DNA of 64,000 nt from Malachius bipustulatus. Its lineage: Eukaryota > Arthropoda > Insecta > Coleoptera > Melyridae. The DNA lies in NCBI GenBank assembly GCA_910589415.1, contig OU342637.1, forward strand, positions 30,658,162-30,722,161, written 5' to 3'. The first letter of the stretch is position 1; each line of letters starts with the position of its first letter. Below the pieces are notes generated by a model. The model saw nothing but the letters and a program-made list of their open reading frames with translations. It was not told where the DNA came from and did not search any database. The position numbers and the translations under genes are program-made. Below, in pieces: positions 1-11,078 of this stretch.

Positions 1-105
1 ACAAATTTGGAAAAGCAATTGACAAAAAACAAAAACCAAAAGAAAATAACTGTAAAGTCTCCCTCTTTCTCACGTGCAGAATGCGATCTCACCTCTTGAC
101 CTGAC

Positions 106-425
106 CTGCCATTTGTACATTTTTAGCATCTTTGGAATGTTTACGTTTATGATGTGGGGTCAAATAATATTTATTTTAATTCCAGTCTCATATGAACATT
201 CTTCACATTTGGACAGTTTAGTATGTTTGGTGTTTGGAATGTTTATGTTTATGATGTTGGGCCAAATTATGTTTAATTCCGGTCTCATATGAACATTCTC
301 CACATTTGTACATTTTAGCGCCTTTGGAATGTTTACATACATTATGTTGGGCGAGATTATATTTAATTCTGGTCTCATATGAACATTCTCCACATTTGTA
401 CATTTTAGCATGTTCGGAATGTCTA
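106..425 (-). pseudogene. Detached 3' end of zinc-finger gene 1
   Basis: On the minus strand this stretch encodes C2H2 fingers of the same MYKCGECSYET type as the gene at 2368-3435. Two nearly complete fingers are read from about 424 down to 240. The frame then slips near 233 (a stop follows HSKHQTY), a third finger continues in another frame, and a further slip near 140 follows. The first residues downstream of the transposon (RHSEHAK) complete the finger that 2368-3435 leaves unfinished, once one copy of the TA duplication is removed. This is therefore the amputated 3' end of that gene, not an independent one. The frameshifts are found only on this side of the insertion, which suggests decay after separation. 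Confidence 0.85.
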
Positions 426-460
426 CACGTTGATTAATTTCTAGATAGTCTGCCAAGGTC
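426..460 (+). repeat. Left terminal inverted repeat of the Tc1-type element
   Basis: This 35-bp sequence is the reverse complement of 2341-2375 with one difference (G here, A in the partner) near its inner end. TA precedes it at 424-425. Confidence 0.9.
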
Positions 461-761
461 ATATTTGTTTACGCTGCGTTGTAACGTCGAACATTATGAC
501 ACTAAAAATGACAGTTAGAATTTGAAGGTTATTAAAGGGATCAAATGAAAATGTTTGACATTAGGAAGATGCAAAAACAATAAATTTAATAATCGATCAC
601 AACATCGCCCTGGCTTTGTTGTCAACTTTTCTATCCAAAATAATAAACTGATTTTGTTCTGTTTACGTCTGTCAGTTTTAAGAGTTAATTTTTAATTTTA
701 TAAAATAAATTAAAAATTATTAGAATTATCTAAAAAGTGATAGATTATCTAAGTAAGCAAA

Positions 762-2015
762 ATGCCAAAACATATAAGTAAAGAAGCGCAACAGCAGATG
801 GTGGCAAATTTATTCGAATACTTTGGAAACGAATCAATGAATGGGGGCCATTATACCCCTAACATCAGTGAGCAAGGTATAAATTATTTTATAGGTTCAA
901 ATACTACTGACATCAAGTAATAAATATTATGATTTAGAGGGTAGCTGAAGCTCTGAAATTGTCGCTTTGGTACCTACCGTCTCTACATACTCTACATACC
1001 GTCCTCAAAGACAAGTATATATTTGAGTGCAGCAAATCTTCTCTTTTGTGCGTCTTAAAGAAAATTGGATTTAAATGGAAAAAAGACAATCCACGTCGAG
1101 GTCTCCTGGAATTAGGTCACATTATTGTTAAAAGAGTGAAGTTCCTACGCGCATATGTAGATTACAAAAGAGAAGGCATCTTACCAATAATTTGTGTATA
1201 TAGACGAAACATGGATCTCTCAAAACGGCACAATGGGAAGGTCTTGGCAGGATCAAAACCCACGCAGTGTCAAGAAACTGGACAGAAGACAGAAGGCAAA
1301 AGGTGTTTTAAATACTTATATGTTATAATGATGTATAATTAGGCATTAAATATAATATCATTTATTTTCATTATTTAGGTACATAGTTTTGCATGCAGGT
1401 AAGATAAATGGTTTTGTTGATGGGGCAGAATTGATTTTCTCTTCATCAACAAAAGATCCAGATTATCATGGAGAGATGAATCATGAAAAGTTTACCAAGT
1501 GGTTCGAAAACCAGTTAAAGCCAAAAGTTACCTTCTGTGATTATTATGGACAATGCGCCTTACCACAGTGCAGTTGAAAATAAACCACCAATTTCTTCTT
1601 CAAATAAACAACAAATTGACGAATGCGCTGCGCAGGAAGAACATTGGTTTCGAGCCTTTTTCGCTGAAAGCTCAGCTCCTAGACATTGTGAATAAGTATA
1701 TTTTGTATTGACTTTATGATTTTTATATAACTAAAATGCTTATTGGTTTCACAACAGGAACAAAAGAAACCAAAGCAGTATACCTATAGTGGATTCCTTA
1801 GCTAGCTGAACAGTATGGACACAAAATTCTTCGACTTCCACTATACCATTATATTTTTTAATCCAATCGAACATGTGTGGGATATAGCAAAGTCGAACTT
1901 CAATCGTCCTATCGTCCTTTAAGCGATGAGAGTACCGACGTTATTTCTCTAGCTTTGGCGAAATACACATCATACTGGTGTTACGGCAGAAATGTGGAAT
2001 GTTTTAATTAGGTAT
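762..2015 (+). pseudogene. Decayed intron-containing DDE transposase
   Basis: A start at 762 (MPKHISKEAQQQ) opens a helix-turn-helix-like N-terminus, followed by an apparent intron (about 879-939) and then RVAEALKLS. The segment containing LKKIGFKWKKDNPR is typical of IS630-type transposases of insects. The first catalytic motif (DETW, about 1205) and the second (IIMDNAPYHS, about 1540) each lie one frame away from the preceding coding sequence, so at least two frameshifts are present. The third motif (NPIEHVW, about 1860) follows a further intron-like gap. Splice-like borders also occur near 1301 and 1377. The order D, D, E matches the DDE fold. The gene looks dead. Confidence 0.8.
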
Positions 2016-2340
2016 TAATTTAAGAAACTGATTATATGACTCTGAATATTAAATTATCAATTGTCAAGTTTTGCATTAATTTATATTATTTTTTATAATT
2101 TGTGTATAACTTTCCAATAAAATGTTCTTTACAAATAGGTGCTTGTTATTTTTTCATTACAAATATCTTTTATGAATTAACATCATCGTTATATTCAAAA
2201 AGAAACCTTAAATTCTTTTTATTTTCAAATAAACAAAAATTGTTGATGATGTAATAAATTATGTCTATTTATTCTGTGATTCCTCATCCTCATTGCACCT
2301 ACAAAATTCGAGATCTGACATCACTGCTGAATTTTCATGT

Positions 2341-2375
2341 GACCTTGGTAGACTATCTAGAAATTAATCAACGTG
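2341..2375 (-). repeat. Right terminal inverted repeat of the Tc1-type element
   Basis: Reverse complement of 426-460. The inner part of this repeat supplies the TGA stop codon that now ends the upstream zinc-finger frame, just beyond the TA target duplication at 2376-2377. Confidence 0.9.
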
Positions 2376-3435
2376 TATATTCATAATGTCTAGTGAAATT
2401 ATATTTAATTCCGGTCTCATATGAACATTCTCCACATTTGTACATTTTAGTATGTTCGGAATGTTTACGTTTATAATGTGCGGGCAAATAATATTTAATT
2501 CCAGTCTCATATGAACATTCTCCACATTTGTACATTTTGGCATCTTTGGAATGTTTACGTTTATAATGTGTGGTCAAATAATGTTCAACTCTGGTCTCAT
2601 ATGAACATTCTCCACATTTGTACATTTTAGTATCTTCGGAATGTTTACATTTATGATGTTGGGCCAAATTATGTTTAATTCTGGTCTCATATGAACATTC
2701 TCCACATTTGTACATTTTGACATCTTTGGAATGTTTACGTTTATAATGTTCAGTCAATTTATATTTAATTCTGGTCTCATATGAACATTCTCCACATTTG
2801 TACATTTTAGCACCTTTGGAATGTTTATGTTTATGATGTTGAGACATATCATTTTTAATTCTGGTCTCATATGAACATTCTCCACATTTGTACATTTTGG
2901 GATCTTTGGAATGTTTACGTTTATAATGTAGGATAAAATGAGATCTATTACTTGTTTTATATGCGCAATGGGCACAGTAGTACTTCAACTCTCCTCCGCT
3001 GTTACTTTCAGTAGATCGTGCCTGAAGTGCCTCACTTTCTTGAACAGACTCACACGGATTGAGTCCACCCTTAACAATTCCACGGCTATCACGACTCCCG
3101 GTCAGCTGCTCCCAGCCCGGTTTGTGGTCCTCGATATCGATCTCTTCTTTCAAGGCCAACATCGATGAGTCTTCCAGTTCTTGTTTTATTGAAAGAGGTG
3201 CCTCAAAAGTGTTCTCAAAATTATTTAAATTAGAAGACGGATCGCAACCAGCATCGTTCTTTGGTTTATCTTCACATTTCAACTTCGCCGAGTTGAGTAA
3301 CAAGAAGTCCTCCTCCTCCTCCTCGGACTCCGTAAACTGATCATCCTCATCTGAGGCTTCCGTTTTGATGATCATTTTCTCCACCTGCTGATGTTGAAGG
3401 GTAGGATAATCATTACTGCCCTCATTTAGGCTCAT
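2368..3435 (-). CDS. C2H2 zinc-finger protein, truncated by a transposon
   Basis: The single exon encodes 355 residues. The N-terminal 150 residues are acidic (a run of glutamates near residues 38-42) and contain psi-K-x-E sumoylation-like motifs (IKTE, LKCE, IKQE, LKEE). One divergent finger (YCAHCAYKT) follows, then near-identical fingers of the form MYKCGECSYET with H-x4-H, repeated every 30 residues (90 bp). The seventh finger ends HYEYTR and stop: the first zinc-binding histidine is present and the second is replaced by transposon sequence. The remaining fingers lie beyond the element at 106-425. This is probably a nuclear DNA-binding protein (inference). The paralogue at 49478-51175 has the same layout and 14 fingers. 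Whether the shortened protein is made and functions cannot be told from sequence. Confidence 0.85.
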   Translation of the reverse strand: MSLNEGSNDYPTLQHQQVEKMIIKTEASDEDDQFTESEEEEEDFLLLNSAKLKCEDKPKNDAGCDPSSNLNNFENTFEAPLSIKQELEDSSMLALKEEIDIEDHKPGWEQLTGSRDSRGIVKGGLNPCESVQESEALQARSTESNSGGELKYYCAHCAYKTSNRSHFILHYKRKHSKDPKMYKCGECSYETRIKNDMSQHHKHKHSKGAKMYKCGECSYETRIKYKLTEHYKRKHSKDVKMYKCGECSYETRIKHNLAQHHKCKHSEDTKMYKCGECSYETRVEHYLTTHYKRKHSKDAKMYKCGECSYETGIKYYLPAHYKRKHSEHTKMYKCGECSYETGIKYNFTRHYEYTR

Positions 3436-3750
3436 GGCGGTTAACTTTTCTTTGAAATTGAGGATGAAGCTAATACCTCTATTAATTACTTATTATATAT
3501 ACGCTCTATTATTATTTTATTACTTATTTATTGGTATTAACAAACTATCAATATCAATCATAGATTGTTAATACATAGAATATAAAAATTATAAAATATA
3601 AATATAATAAAGTATAAGTAAGTATGGTTATGGTGAATGGGCTGGGCCATTGAATAAAGAATTTCAATGGGCTATTGGGCTGGGCTTATAGAGACAAGGC
3701 TTGTATCATTTCTCCTCCTTTTTAATCATCACATTCATTGCGCACGCGCC
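3436..3750. other. Intergenic, upstream of zinc-finger gene 1
   Basis: AT-rich DNA containing the presumed promoter of the minus-strand zinc-finger gene. No clear coding sequence is visible. A short imperfect repeat of the motif GGGCTGGGC lies near 3640-3690. Confidence 0.5.
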
Positions 3751-3821
3751 TACAAAGCAAATACGCTAAAATATTAATACCGGACACTCCTATACCTATA
3801 GCATTGCAACAGGTTGCGTCC

Positions 3822-3879
3822 TAGGGATTAGGGAACCTGTATTACCGCTTAGTAGTAAAACGGTAATGCAGGTTCCCTA
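3822..3879. mobile_element. 58-bp palindromic hAT-type MITE
   Basis: The sequence is almost entirely two complementary arms (TAGGGAACCTGTATTACCG and its reverse complement) around a loop of a few bases. It is flanked by the 8-bp duplication TTGCGTCC (3814-3821 and 3880-3887), which is single in the uninterrupted copies of the host element. An extra TAGGGAT lies at the left end. Related copies are at 11079, 11898, 12941, 25529 and 51440. Confidence 0.85.
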
Positions 3880-5252
3880 TTGCGTCCACTTTAGCAGCGC
3901 CGCCAAGCATGAACTGGGACCACTAAAAATTAAATTTGGTAAAACATAGCGGGAGTTTTAAATATCAACGCTGAATAGAAAAGCTCTTAAAATTAATTAG
4001 ACGGAATAGACGGAGGAAATTGGGAAGAAGAATACAACAATAAACAACAAAGTTTTCAATATGTTTATTATATTAACAATAATTAAAACTATAACACACA
4101 ATATTATTAATATCTTTAGGTTGGTATATTTCAAAAAGATTGAATCGCTATTTACCTAAGTGTAAACCTTTTATTTGCCGCAATTCCAATAATGTGCGTC
4201 CTTGAAGTGTTAAAGGTCTATTATTTGCTGGATTAACAAAATTTTCCTCTTTGAAATGATCAATACAAAATAATATGGTGAAAAATCGGCTTCGACACTC
4301 CACACTTTTTCAAAATTTCGTCACTCATCGATGTTATTATAACCTATTGCTTGTTCCTATTTCCATCAGCGTAGTTATAAAATATTAATAAGTTTATTTA
4401 CGCGGCTTCTAAAGTTAACTTTATACATAATTCTTTATTCCTGCTTGGAACACCGTGGAAAGATCTGGACAAATACGCTAAAATAATAATACCGGACACT
4501 CCTATACCTATAGCATTGCAACAGGTTGCGTCCATTTTAGCAGCGCCGCCAAGCATGAACTGGGGACACTAAAAATTAAATTTGGTGAAACATAGCGGGA
4601 GTTTTAAATATCAACGCTGAATAGAAAAGCTCTTAAAATTAATTAGACGGAATAGACGGAGGAAATTGGGAAGAAGAATACAACAATAAACAACAAAGTT
4701 TTCAATATGTTTATTATATTAACAATAATCACTACTATTACACACAATATTATTAATATCTTTAGGTAGGTATATTTCAAAAAGATTGAATCGCTATATA
4801 CCTAAGTGTAAGCCTTTTATTTGCCGCAATTCCAATAATGTGCTTCCTTGCAGTTTTAAAGGTCTATTATTTGCTGGATTAACAAAATTTTCCTCTTTGA
4901 AATGATCAGTAGGTACAAAATAATATGGTGAGAAATCGGCTTCGACACTCCACACTTTTTCAAAATTTCGTCACTCATCGATGTTATTATAACCTATTGC
5001 TTGTTCCTATTTCCATCAGCATAGTTATAAAATATTAATAAGTTTATTTACGCGTCTTCTAAAGTTAACTTTATACATAATTCTTTATTCCTGCTTGGAA
5101 CACCGTGGAAAGATCTGGACATGCTTAACAATCCATAGTCGGAGCAACCGCACACAGCACACAGCACATATTTTCCAGACATAATACCTATGTTCACTTT
5201 AATACAGCGGTACATTATAAATGCCTATTTAACTGGTACCCAACAAAATTAT

Positions 5253-5405
5253 ACTTCGATGATCACGTCCTCAATATCACCCTGTAGTGACGTTCACGAG
5301 CTCCAATAGTGCGTAATGTTTTCAGTTTTTTAAAATCCCCAGGTAGGTACCTATTACTCACCCGCACGTCCGGCCGTTATCTGCTGTAGATAGCTCATTA
5401 TCGTT
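5253..5405 (+). repeat. Left inverted terminal repeat of the DIRS-like element
   Basis: It starts ACTTCGATGATCACGTCC after the AATTAT core (5247-5252) and runs to AGCTCATTATCGTT. The reverse complement is found at about 10264-10416, with the outermost bases differing between the ends. Confidence 0.85.
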
Positions 5406-5637
5406 CTTACGCTCGATACGTGCGCTAGTGTTTAAGAGAGTGTTGCTGGAAAATTACTGTAAAATGCCGAAAGAACTAAAAAGCAAAACACGAAGGAAGT
5501 TAGAAAAAATCAATATAAATTGTATTATTTTCGTAAGTAATAAGAAAAATGGATAAACAGCTAAACCTTTCAAGTAAGTACAATAACTTAAAAGTTTTTA
5601 TTTTTTTTTTCTTAATTGAGGGACATAAATACCCTTT

Positions 5638-6576
5638 CTGTCACTCTCTGTCAGTAAATCCTCTCTGTCAGGTTATCATGCTCACTGTAATAGGGGGATG
5701 ATTAGAACCTCACTTAATGTAATAGTTAAGTGCACTTAAAGAGTGGACAGCAGTCCTAACATGGACCGGTTACAGGGATTAATACCCTTAATCGAGTTAT
5801 GGGGATGAGAAAAGGTCAAAATAAGTATACTTATAGTGATGAAAAATACATAGTAATAATTCGAATAAATTAATTCTCTCTGTCAGTAATCCTCTCTGTC
5901 AGGTTATCATGCTCACTGTAATAGGTGTGGATGATTAGAACCTCACTTAATGTAATAGTTAAGTGCACTTAAAGGGTGGACAGCAGTCCTAACATGGACC
6001 GGTTACAGGGATTAATACCCTTAATCGAGTTATGGGGATGAGAAAAGGTCAAAATAAGTATACTTATAGTGATGAAAAATACATAGTAATAATTCGAATA
6101 AATTAATTCTCTCTGTCAGTAATCCTCTCTGTCAGGTTATCATGCTCACTGTAATAGGTGTGGATGATTAGAACCTCACTTAATGTAATAGTTAAGTGCA
6201 CTTAAAGGGTGGACAGCAGTCCTAACATGGACCGGTTACAGGGATTAATACCCTGTAATCGAGTTATGGGGATGAGAAAAGGTCAAAATAAGTATACTTA
6301 TAGTGATGAAAAATACATAAGTAGTCATAATTCGAATAAAGTAATTTTCTCTGTCAGTAATCCTCTCTGTCAGGTTATCATGCTCACTGTAATAGGTGTG
6401 GATGATTAGAACCTCACTTAATGTAATAGTTAAGTGCACTTAAATGGTGGACAGCCGTCCTAACATGGACCGATTAGGGACTAATACCCTTAATCGAGAT
6501 ATGGGGAGAAAAGGTCAAAATAACTATACTATTAAGAGTGATGAAAAAATACATAGTAATAATCCGAATATATTAA
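5638..6576. repeat. Four tandem copies of a 231-238 bp unit
   Basis: The landmark TCAGGTTATCATGCTCACTG recurs at 5668, 5899, 6132 and 6370, giving spacings of 231, 233 and 238 bp. The units are highly similar along their whole length; the last is the most diverged. The array lies in the 5' part of the DIRS-like element, ahead of the gag-like remnants. Short open frames in it are by-products of the repeat. Confidence 0.9.
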
Positions 6577-7424
6577 TAATCATATCAATAGTGATGACTT
6601 ATAACAAAGAATCATATTAATAATGGTTACTAGTGCATAAAAGTACTAACAACACGACCGAAGCATTAATAGCTAATACAAAATTTAAGTACCTTGATCA
6701 ACAGGCAGGTGACTCGTGTGATATCACTGATATAACTAGCGAAGAATAACAGCCAGCTAGTTAAAGAGTGGAATATTCCTGGGAACTGTCAAACTCTCAG
6801 GGAACCAAGACTCAATACGGAGGTGCAAACACTTTTGTCACAGGCCGAATTGAACTATACAGCAATCCGATTGTTGTAATCGTTAAACATCAATCGTTCA
6901 GTAAGCATTATTAACGATACGTTTCTACAAAAACGTTATCAAATAACGGAAACATTGACTAGTGGACCACATCTGCAACAGTGGATGCTGGAAAGATTCT
7001 GACAGACATGCATCACACAGTATCTACGCACAGAAAATTCAAATTAAATCATGATGTCAATGCCGCAGTTCAAAAAATATCAGTACAATAAAAGGCGGAC
7101 ACGTTGCTTTTTGTAATAACGAAAAGGGCGACCGAGCAAGCTGAACCAGGAAAAAACCTAACAAGGGAAAGTTCCTATACAAAAATCATCTCTGAATTAT
7201 TTCAGTCTATTATAGAACTTAGGGAAATTGGAGCTATTGAGCTCCATTGTTATAAAACCCAATGGGAATTATAGGTTCATAAAAATAAATAAATATCATA
7301 TGGCTGTGGTGAAGCCCAAGTGTCAGAAGTTTTCAAGTAGCCACAATAAGGGCCTCTGACATAACTTAACGACTGCAGTGAAGCAGCCGGGACCCCCTTT
7401 TTAGGACCTCCCGGAGCACAAAAT

Positions 7425-7735
7425 AAATCTCAAAGAACTAAATAATTATCTGAACTGTCCACATTTTAAACTTGAGGATTTCAGAACTGTAAAAAACCTA
7501 ATAAATGAAGGATGCTATATGAGTACCTACGGTTGATCTCAAGAATGCATATTTTTTCAAATTCAAATACGATAACCACCTTTTTGGGTTTACGTGCCTT
7601 CCAAATAGTCTTTCGACAGCACCATATGTTTTTACAAAATATTTTAAACCTATCGTGAATCGCTTGAGATCTATGGGTCATGTTTCAATAATATACCTTG
7701 ACCCATATGATATTGATGATATTGATTGATAGAAA
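7425..7735 (+). pseudogene. DIRS-type reverse transcriptase remnant
   Basis: The plus strand reads LEDFRTVKNLINEGCYMST, followed by a DLKNAYFF motif (palm aspartate) and then, after frame slips, FGL-S-APYVFTK and YLD traces. The wording is that of DIRS/PAT reverse transcriptases. Several frame changes and stops are present, so no product is expected. Confidence 0.8.
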
Positions 7736-8149
7736 ATAAATAAATAAATAAATAAATAAAAATAAATAAAAATAAAAATAACATCTCTAGATTTTATTAT
7801 AAATTATGAGAAAAGTTGCCCAAATCACAGTAAAAATATAACATTTCTATAGGATTTGTTTCCAATAGTCAGGAGATGATAATGTCAATTCCAAATGAAA
7901 AACAAAAAATTGTCTCACAGTTACCAATGTTCTTGAAAATTAATAACTCTTGTCGCAGCTATGCTGTAACTACCGTTGGGTGCATGTGAAACAATTTGAA
8001 AGGGAAAATATCTAGGACTTAAAAAATAAAATTCAAATTATGATAAGAAGATAATTATTCTGAATTATCTCTTAATAGATATCGATTCGTAGTCGAAAAG
8101 CTTGAAAAATGCGAAAATGAGCAATAAATAAACAAACAATATTTTACTA

Positions 8150-8600
8150 TAATCTGCACCGATGCATCCAATTCAGAAGGGGGTGCAACAAACTCCCGAG
8201 GGGTTTGGAGCTTACAGGAGAGTGCTTATCATATCAATCAGCTGGAACTCATGGATGTGTTCAATGGAATGTGTTCAATTTTAAAAGGCTTTGCGGAAAA
8301 AAAAAAAAAAAAAAATTAAAATAAATAAATAAAATAAAATAAATAAATAAATAAAATAAAATATAATATATATTATAACAGGCATACCCTCTTAAGATAA
8401 GCTAATATCACAGCCATAGCCTACATAAATCGCATAGGCGGCGTCAAGCATGGGCCATTGAAAAACATAAGGCGATAAATTTGGAAATGTTGTTTCTGAA
8501 CTGGGCCTATCAAACGTAAATTTAACTGCCCCCCACCTTAATAATAAATGCAAAACTTTGTATCTTGGCGTCCAGATCCATAATCAGCAACAGTAGATGC
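8150..8600 (+). pseudogene. DIRS-type RNase H remnant
   Basis: CTDASNSEGGATNSRGVW (about 8155-8208) carries the first RNase H aspartate, followed by the glutamate-bearing NQLEL. After an A/T-rich simple-sequence insertion (8299-8370), a segment reading INRIGGVKHG matches the next conserved block of DIRS RNase H. Stops interrupt it. Confidence 0.75.
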
Positions 8601-9029
8601 TTTCACATTATCATGGACTAATACTTATAAATTCTTACGCAGTTCGCCCTCCCCGCTCCGATCCACGGTGATAAATAAATTTTTGATTGATAAGGCAAAA
8701 TATATTGTTGTTTTTCCACCATGGAAAACACAGCCATGGTGTCCTGCATTGAAAAATTTGATTGTTTCTGCGAGTTGCCAATTTTGCACACTAATAAAAC
8801 TTTACTCTCATCTTATTTGAGACAACCCCATCCTCTATGGGAAAGCCTTACCCGGAGAGCAGCACGGTTTTCCGGGAAGCGTACATCTTAAAAAATGTTC
8901 CTGGAACTGCTTTAAAAACCATATGATACCATCTCTTAGCGAAAAGACGTTGAAGCAATATAGCTCCACGTACAAAAATTGTGGCTTTGTGAAAGGGTGG
9001 AAGTATTTAATCCAGACCCAAATAAAATA

Positions 9030-9810
9030 ATTAAATCTTTATAGGAAGAATATAATAAGGGGGAAAAGTACAGTACCCTTAACAGACATAGGTCTGCCTT
9101 GAATACATTATTACAACCAACCGATCAGACCATATTAATGAGATTCTTGAAAGGGGCTTTTAGAACAGGACCAAAATTCCCAAGGTACAACGAGATATGA
9201 GATCTGCACCCTATACTAGTGTATCTTGAGCCTCTAAATCCTGAGCTAAATTCATTGGAATCACTGTCTTTGCAACTGATTATTATAAACTTACTCTTCT
9301 TCTAGCATTATCATCGGCACCAAGAGTACAAAAATTAGCAAAGATCAAGTTATCAAACATAATCCATAATCAATGATGATAAAGTTGAAGTTGTGATAAC
9401 GGATCTAATGAAAACTTCCACATCTAACAAATGCCAACCAAAAATAACATTACCCTATTTTAGAGAAAGGTCAAACCAATGCGCTTCGTCAGTACTCATA
9501 TTTTACATAGACTCAACAAAAGAATTCAGAGGAGAGATAGATCAATTATTACTTACCTTCAAAAAGCTATATCATCCAGCGACTATTCAAACAATCAGTC
9601 GTTGCATTAAGGCTGGCCCAAAAGCCAGAATAAATACCAGAAAATTCAAATCGCATAGAACGCGACATGCAACTACTTCCGCTGCTGCAACGAAAGGCCT
9701 CAGTGTTGAAAGCATTTCACAAAAACAGCACTGGGGTGGACAGAAAACTCAAAGGAAAATAAATATTATAATCGACCTGTAATGAAGGATCTGGCAAGTT
9801 TCGTCAAATC
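9030..9810 (+). pseudogene. DIRS-type tyrosine recombinase remnant
   Basis: Recognisable blocks are HRSALNTLLQPTDQT, PELNSLESLSL, then an open stretch from 9393 with TKEFRGEIDQLLLTFKK, SHRTRHATTSAA (the H-x-x-R catalytic block) and KGLSVESI. The block with the likely nucleophilic tyrosine (YYNRPV, about 9761-9781) lies in a different frame from the H-x-x-R block. The recombinase is therefore broken. Confidence 0.8.
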
Positions 9811-10091
9811 AATAATTTTAGGTCAGTTATTTGCACTTAGGCAAATAAGTTCATTTACTTGAATTGGTAATTAATATTTACATAATCTTCGTCTGGTTGG
9901 AACACAGTTTTACATAAGTGTTATTATTGGTTTTAAATTCTGTGAAAAAAGTATGTAACTTTGATAACGGAAATAAATATTACTCTGCATGGTTAGTAGG
10001 TATGCTTCCTAATTTTATTCGCCATAATATTCCAGCAAGCAACACCTACCAGGAAACAGGATATTTTTTAGATCGGTTGTGCTTTAAACAT

Positions 10092-10207
10092 CTACAGGGT
10101 GATATTGAGGACGTGATCATCGAAGTATAATTAGAGGTTAAACGACTTACCTGGTAAGGAAGTTCAATCCTCAATTATACGAGATGATCACGTCCGAAAA
10201 TATCACA
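10092..10207. repeat. Internal complementary region of the DIRS-like element
   Basis: 10092-10132 is the reverse complement of the element's left end (from CTGTAG back to AATTAT). 10133-10207 is the reverse complement of its right end (about 10385-10462). The two meet at ATAATT (10127-10132), the complement of AATTAT, the sequence found at both genomic junctions (5247-5252 and 10463-10468). Confidence 0.88.
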
Positions 10208-10263
10208 ACCCACCCGCACCCTATACCCAACTGATAACGATCTAAAAAATTGAAAAAGCTCAG

Positions 10264-10468
10264 AACGATAATGAGCTATCTACAGCAGATAACGGCCGGA
10301 CGTGCGGGTGAGTAATAGGTACCTACCTGGGGATTTTAAAAAACTGAAAACATTACGCACTATTGGAGCTCGTGAACGTCACTACAGGGTGATATTTTCG
10401 GACGTGATCATCTCGTATAATTGAGGATTGAACTTCCTTACCAGGTAAGTCGTTTAACCTCTAATTAT
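10264..10468 (-). repeat. Right inverted terminal repeat of the DIRS-like element
   Basis: Complement of the left repeat from AACGATAATGAGC onward, plus an extra outer segment ending GTCGTTTAACCTCT before AATTAT. The longer right repeat is a known feature of DIRS-1. Confidence 0.85.
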
Positions 10469-11078
10469 CCGCTGATATAATGCTTTGAGAGTAACTTTAA
10501 ATTGAAATTATACTTGAAACTAAAACGTTCAATTACTAATGACAAATTATTAATAATTAATTAATTATGATTGACTGCAGCTGTCAAAAACCGTGAAAAG
10601 TTACCTAACTTTGAATTTAAAAACAGCTTTAGTGTCCCCAGTTCCTGCATGAGGGCGCTGTAAAAATGGACGGAGGTTTTGAGAGGAAGTGACCGGTATT
10701 AATATTTTAAGGTATTTGATCTGGACATGCTTAACAATCCATAGCTGGAGCAACCGCACACAGCACACAGCACATATTTTCCAGACATAATAATAATATG
10801 TTCACTTATAATACAGCGGTACATTATAAATGCCTATTTAACTGCTACGCAACAAAATTATCCGCCGATATATAATGCTTTGAGAGTAACTTTAAATTGA
10901 AATTATACTTGAAACTAATAAAACGTTCAATTACTAATTTACTAATGACAAATTATTAATAATTATTATTATGATTGACTGCAGCTGTCAAAACCCGTGA
11001 AAAGTTACCTAACTTTGAATTTAAAAACAGCTTAGTGGCCCCAGTTCCTGCATGAGGGCGCTGTAAAAATGGACGGAG

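Larger units (their letters stand above)
426..2375 (+). mobile_element. Tc1/mariner-type (IS630 superfamily) DNA transposon
   Basis: Both ends carry a 35-bp terminal inverted repeat starting CACGTTGATTAATTTCTA with one visible mismatch (left 426-460, right 2341-2375). Each end is flanked by TA (424-425 and 2376-2377), the target duplication of this superfamily. The interior encodes a decayed DDE transposase on the plus strand. The element sits inside a zinc-finger coding frame. It is about 1.95 kb, longer than a classical Tc1 element, which fits a transposase gene with introns. It should be immobile on its own because the transposase has frameshifts. Confidence 0.9.
5253..10468 (+). mobile_element. 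DIRS-like tyrosine-recombinase retrotransposon (decayed)
   Basis: Inverted terminal repeats of about 150-200 bp lie at 5253-5405 and about 10264-10468, the right one carrying an extra outer segment. An internal complementary region at 10092-10207 joins the complement of the left end to the complement of the right end. This arrangement is diagnostic of DIRS-group elements. Between the repeats, in order, are gag-like traces (about 6650-7080), a reverse transcriptase (7425-7735), RNase H (8150-8600) and a tyrosine recombinase (about 9030-9810). Stops and frameshifts are frequent, so the copy is dead. Integration occurred at AATTAT with no further target duplication, as expected for recombinase-mediated insertion. 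No DDE integrase or protease is visible. Confidence 0.88.
4470..10718. mobile_element. Second copy of the 7-bp-TSD element, nested in the first
   Basis: It begins CAAATACGCTAAAATAATAA and ends in the inverted equivalent (GGTATTTG at 10711-10718). The 7-bp duplication ATCTGGA (4463-4469 and 10719-10725) interrupts the outer copy at a position that is continuous in the copy at 52586-53682. This copy is in turn split at 5252 by the DIRS-like element. Confidence 0.88.

Noticed and set aside
6209..6439. Short open frames on both strands in the tandem array
   Set aside because: They arise from repeated non-coding units and resemble no protein family.
5638..6576. CRISPR-like tandem array
   Set aside because: Units are 231-238 bp and similar throughout, without spacers, in a eukaryotic retrotransposon. 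It is a plain tandem repeat.
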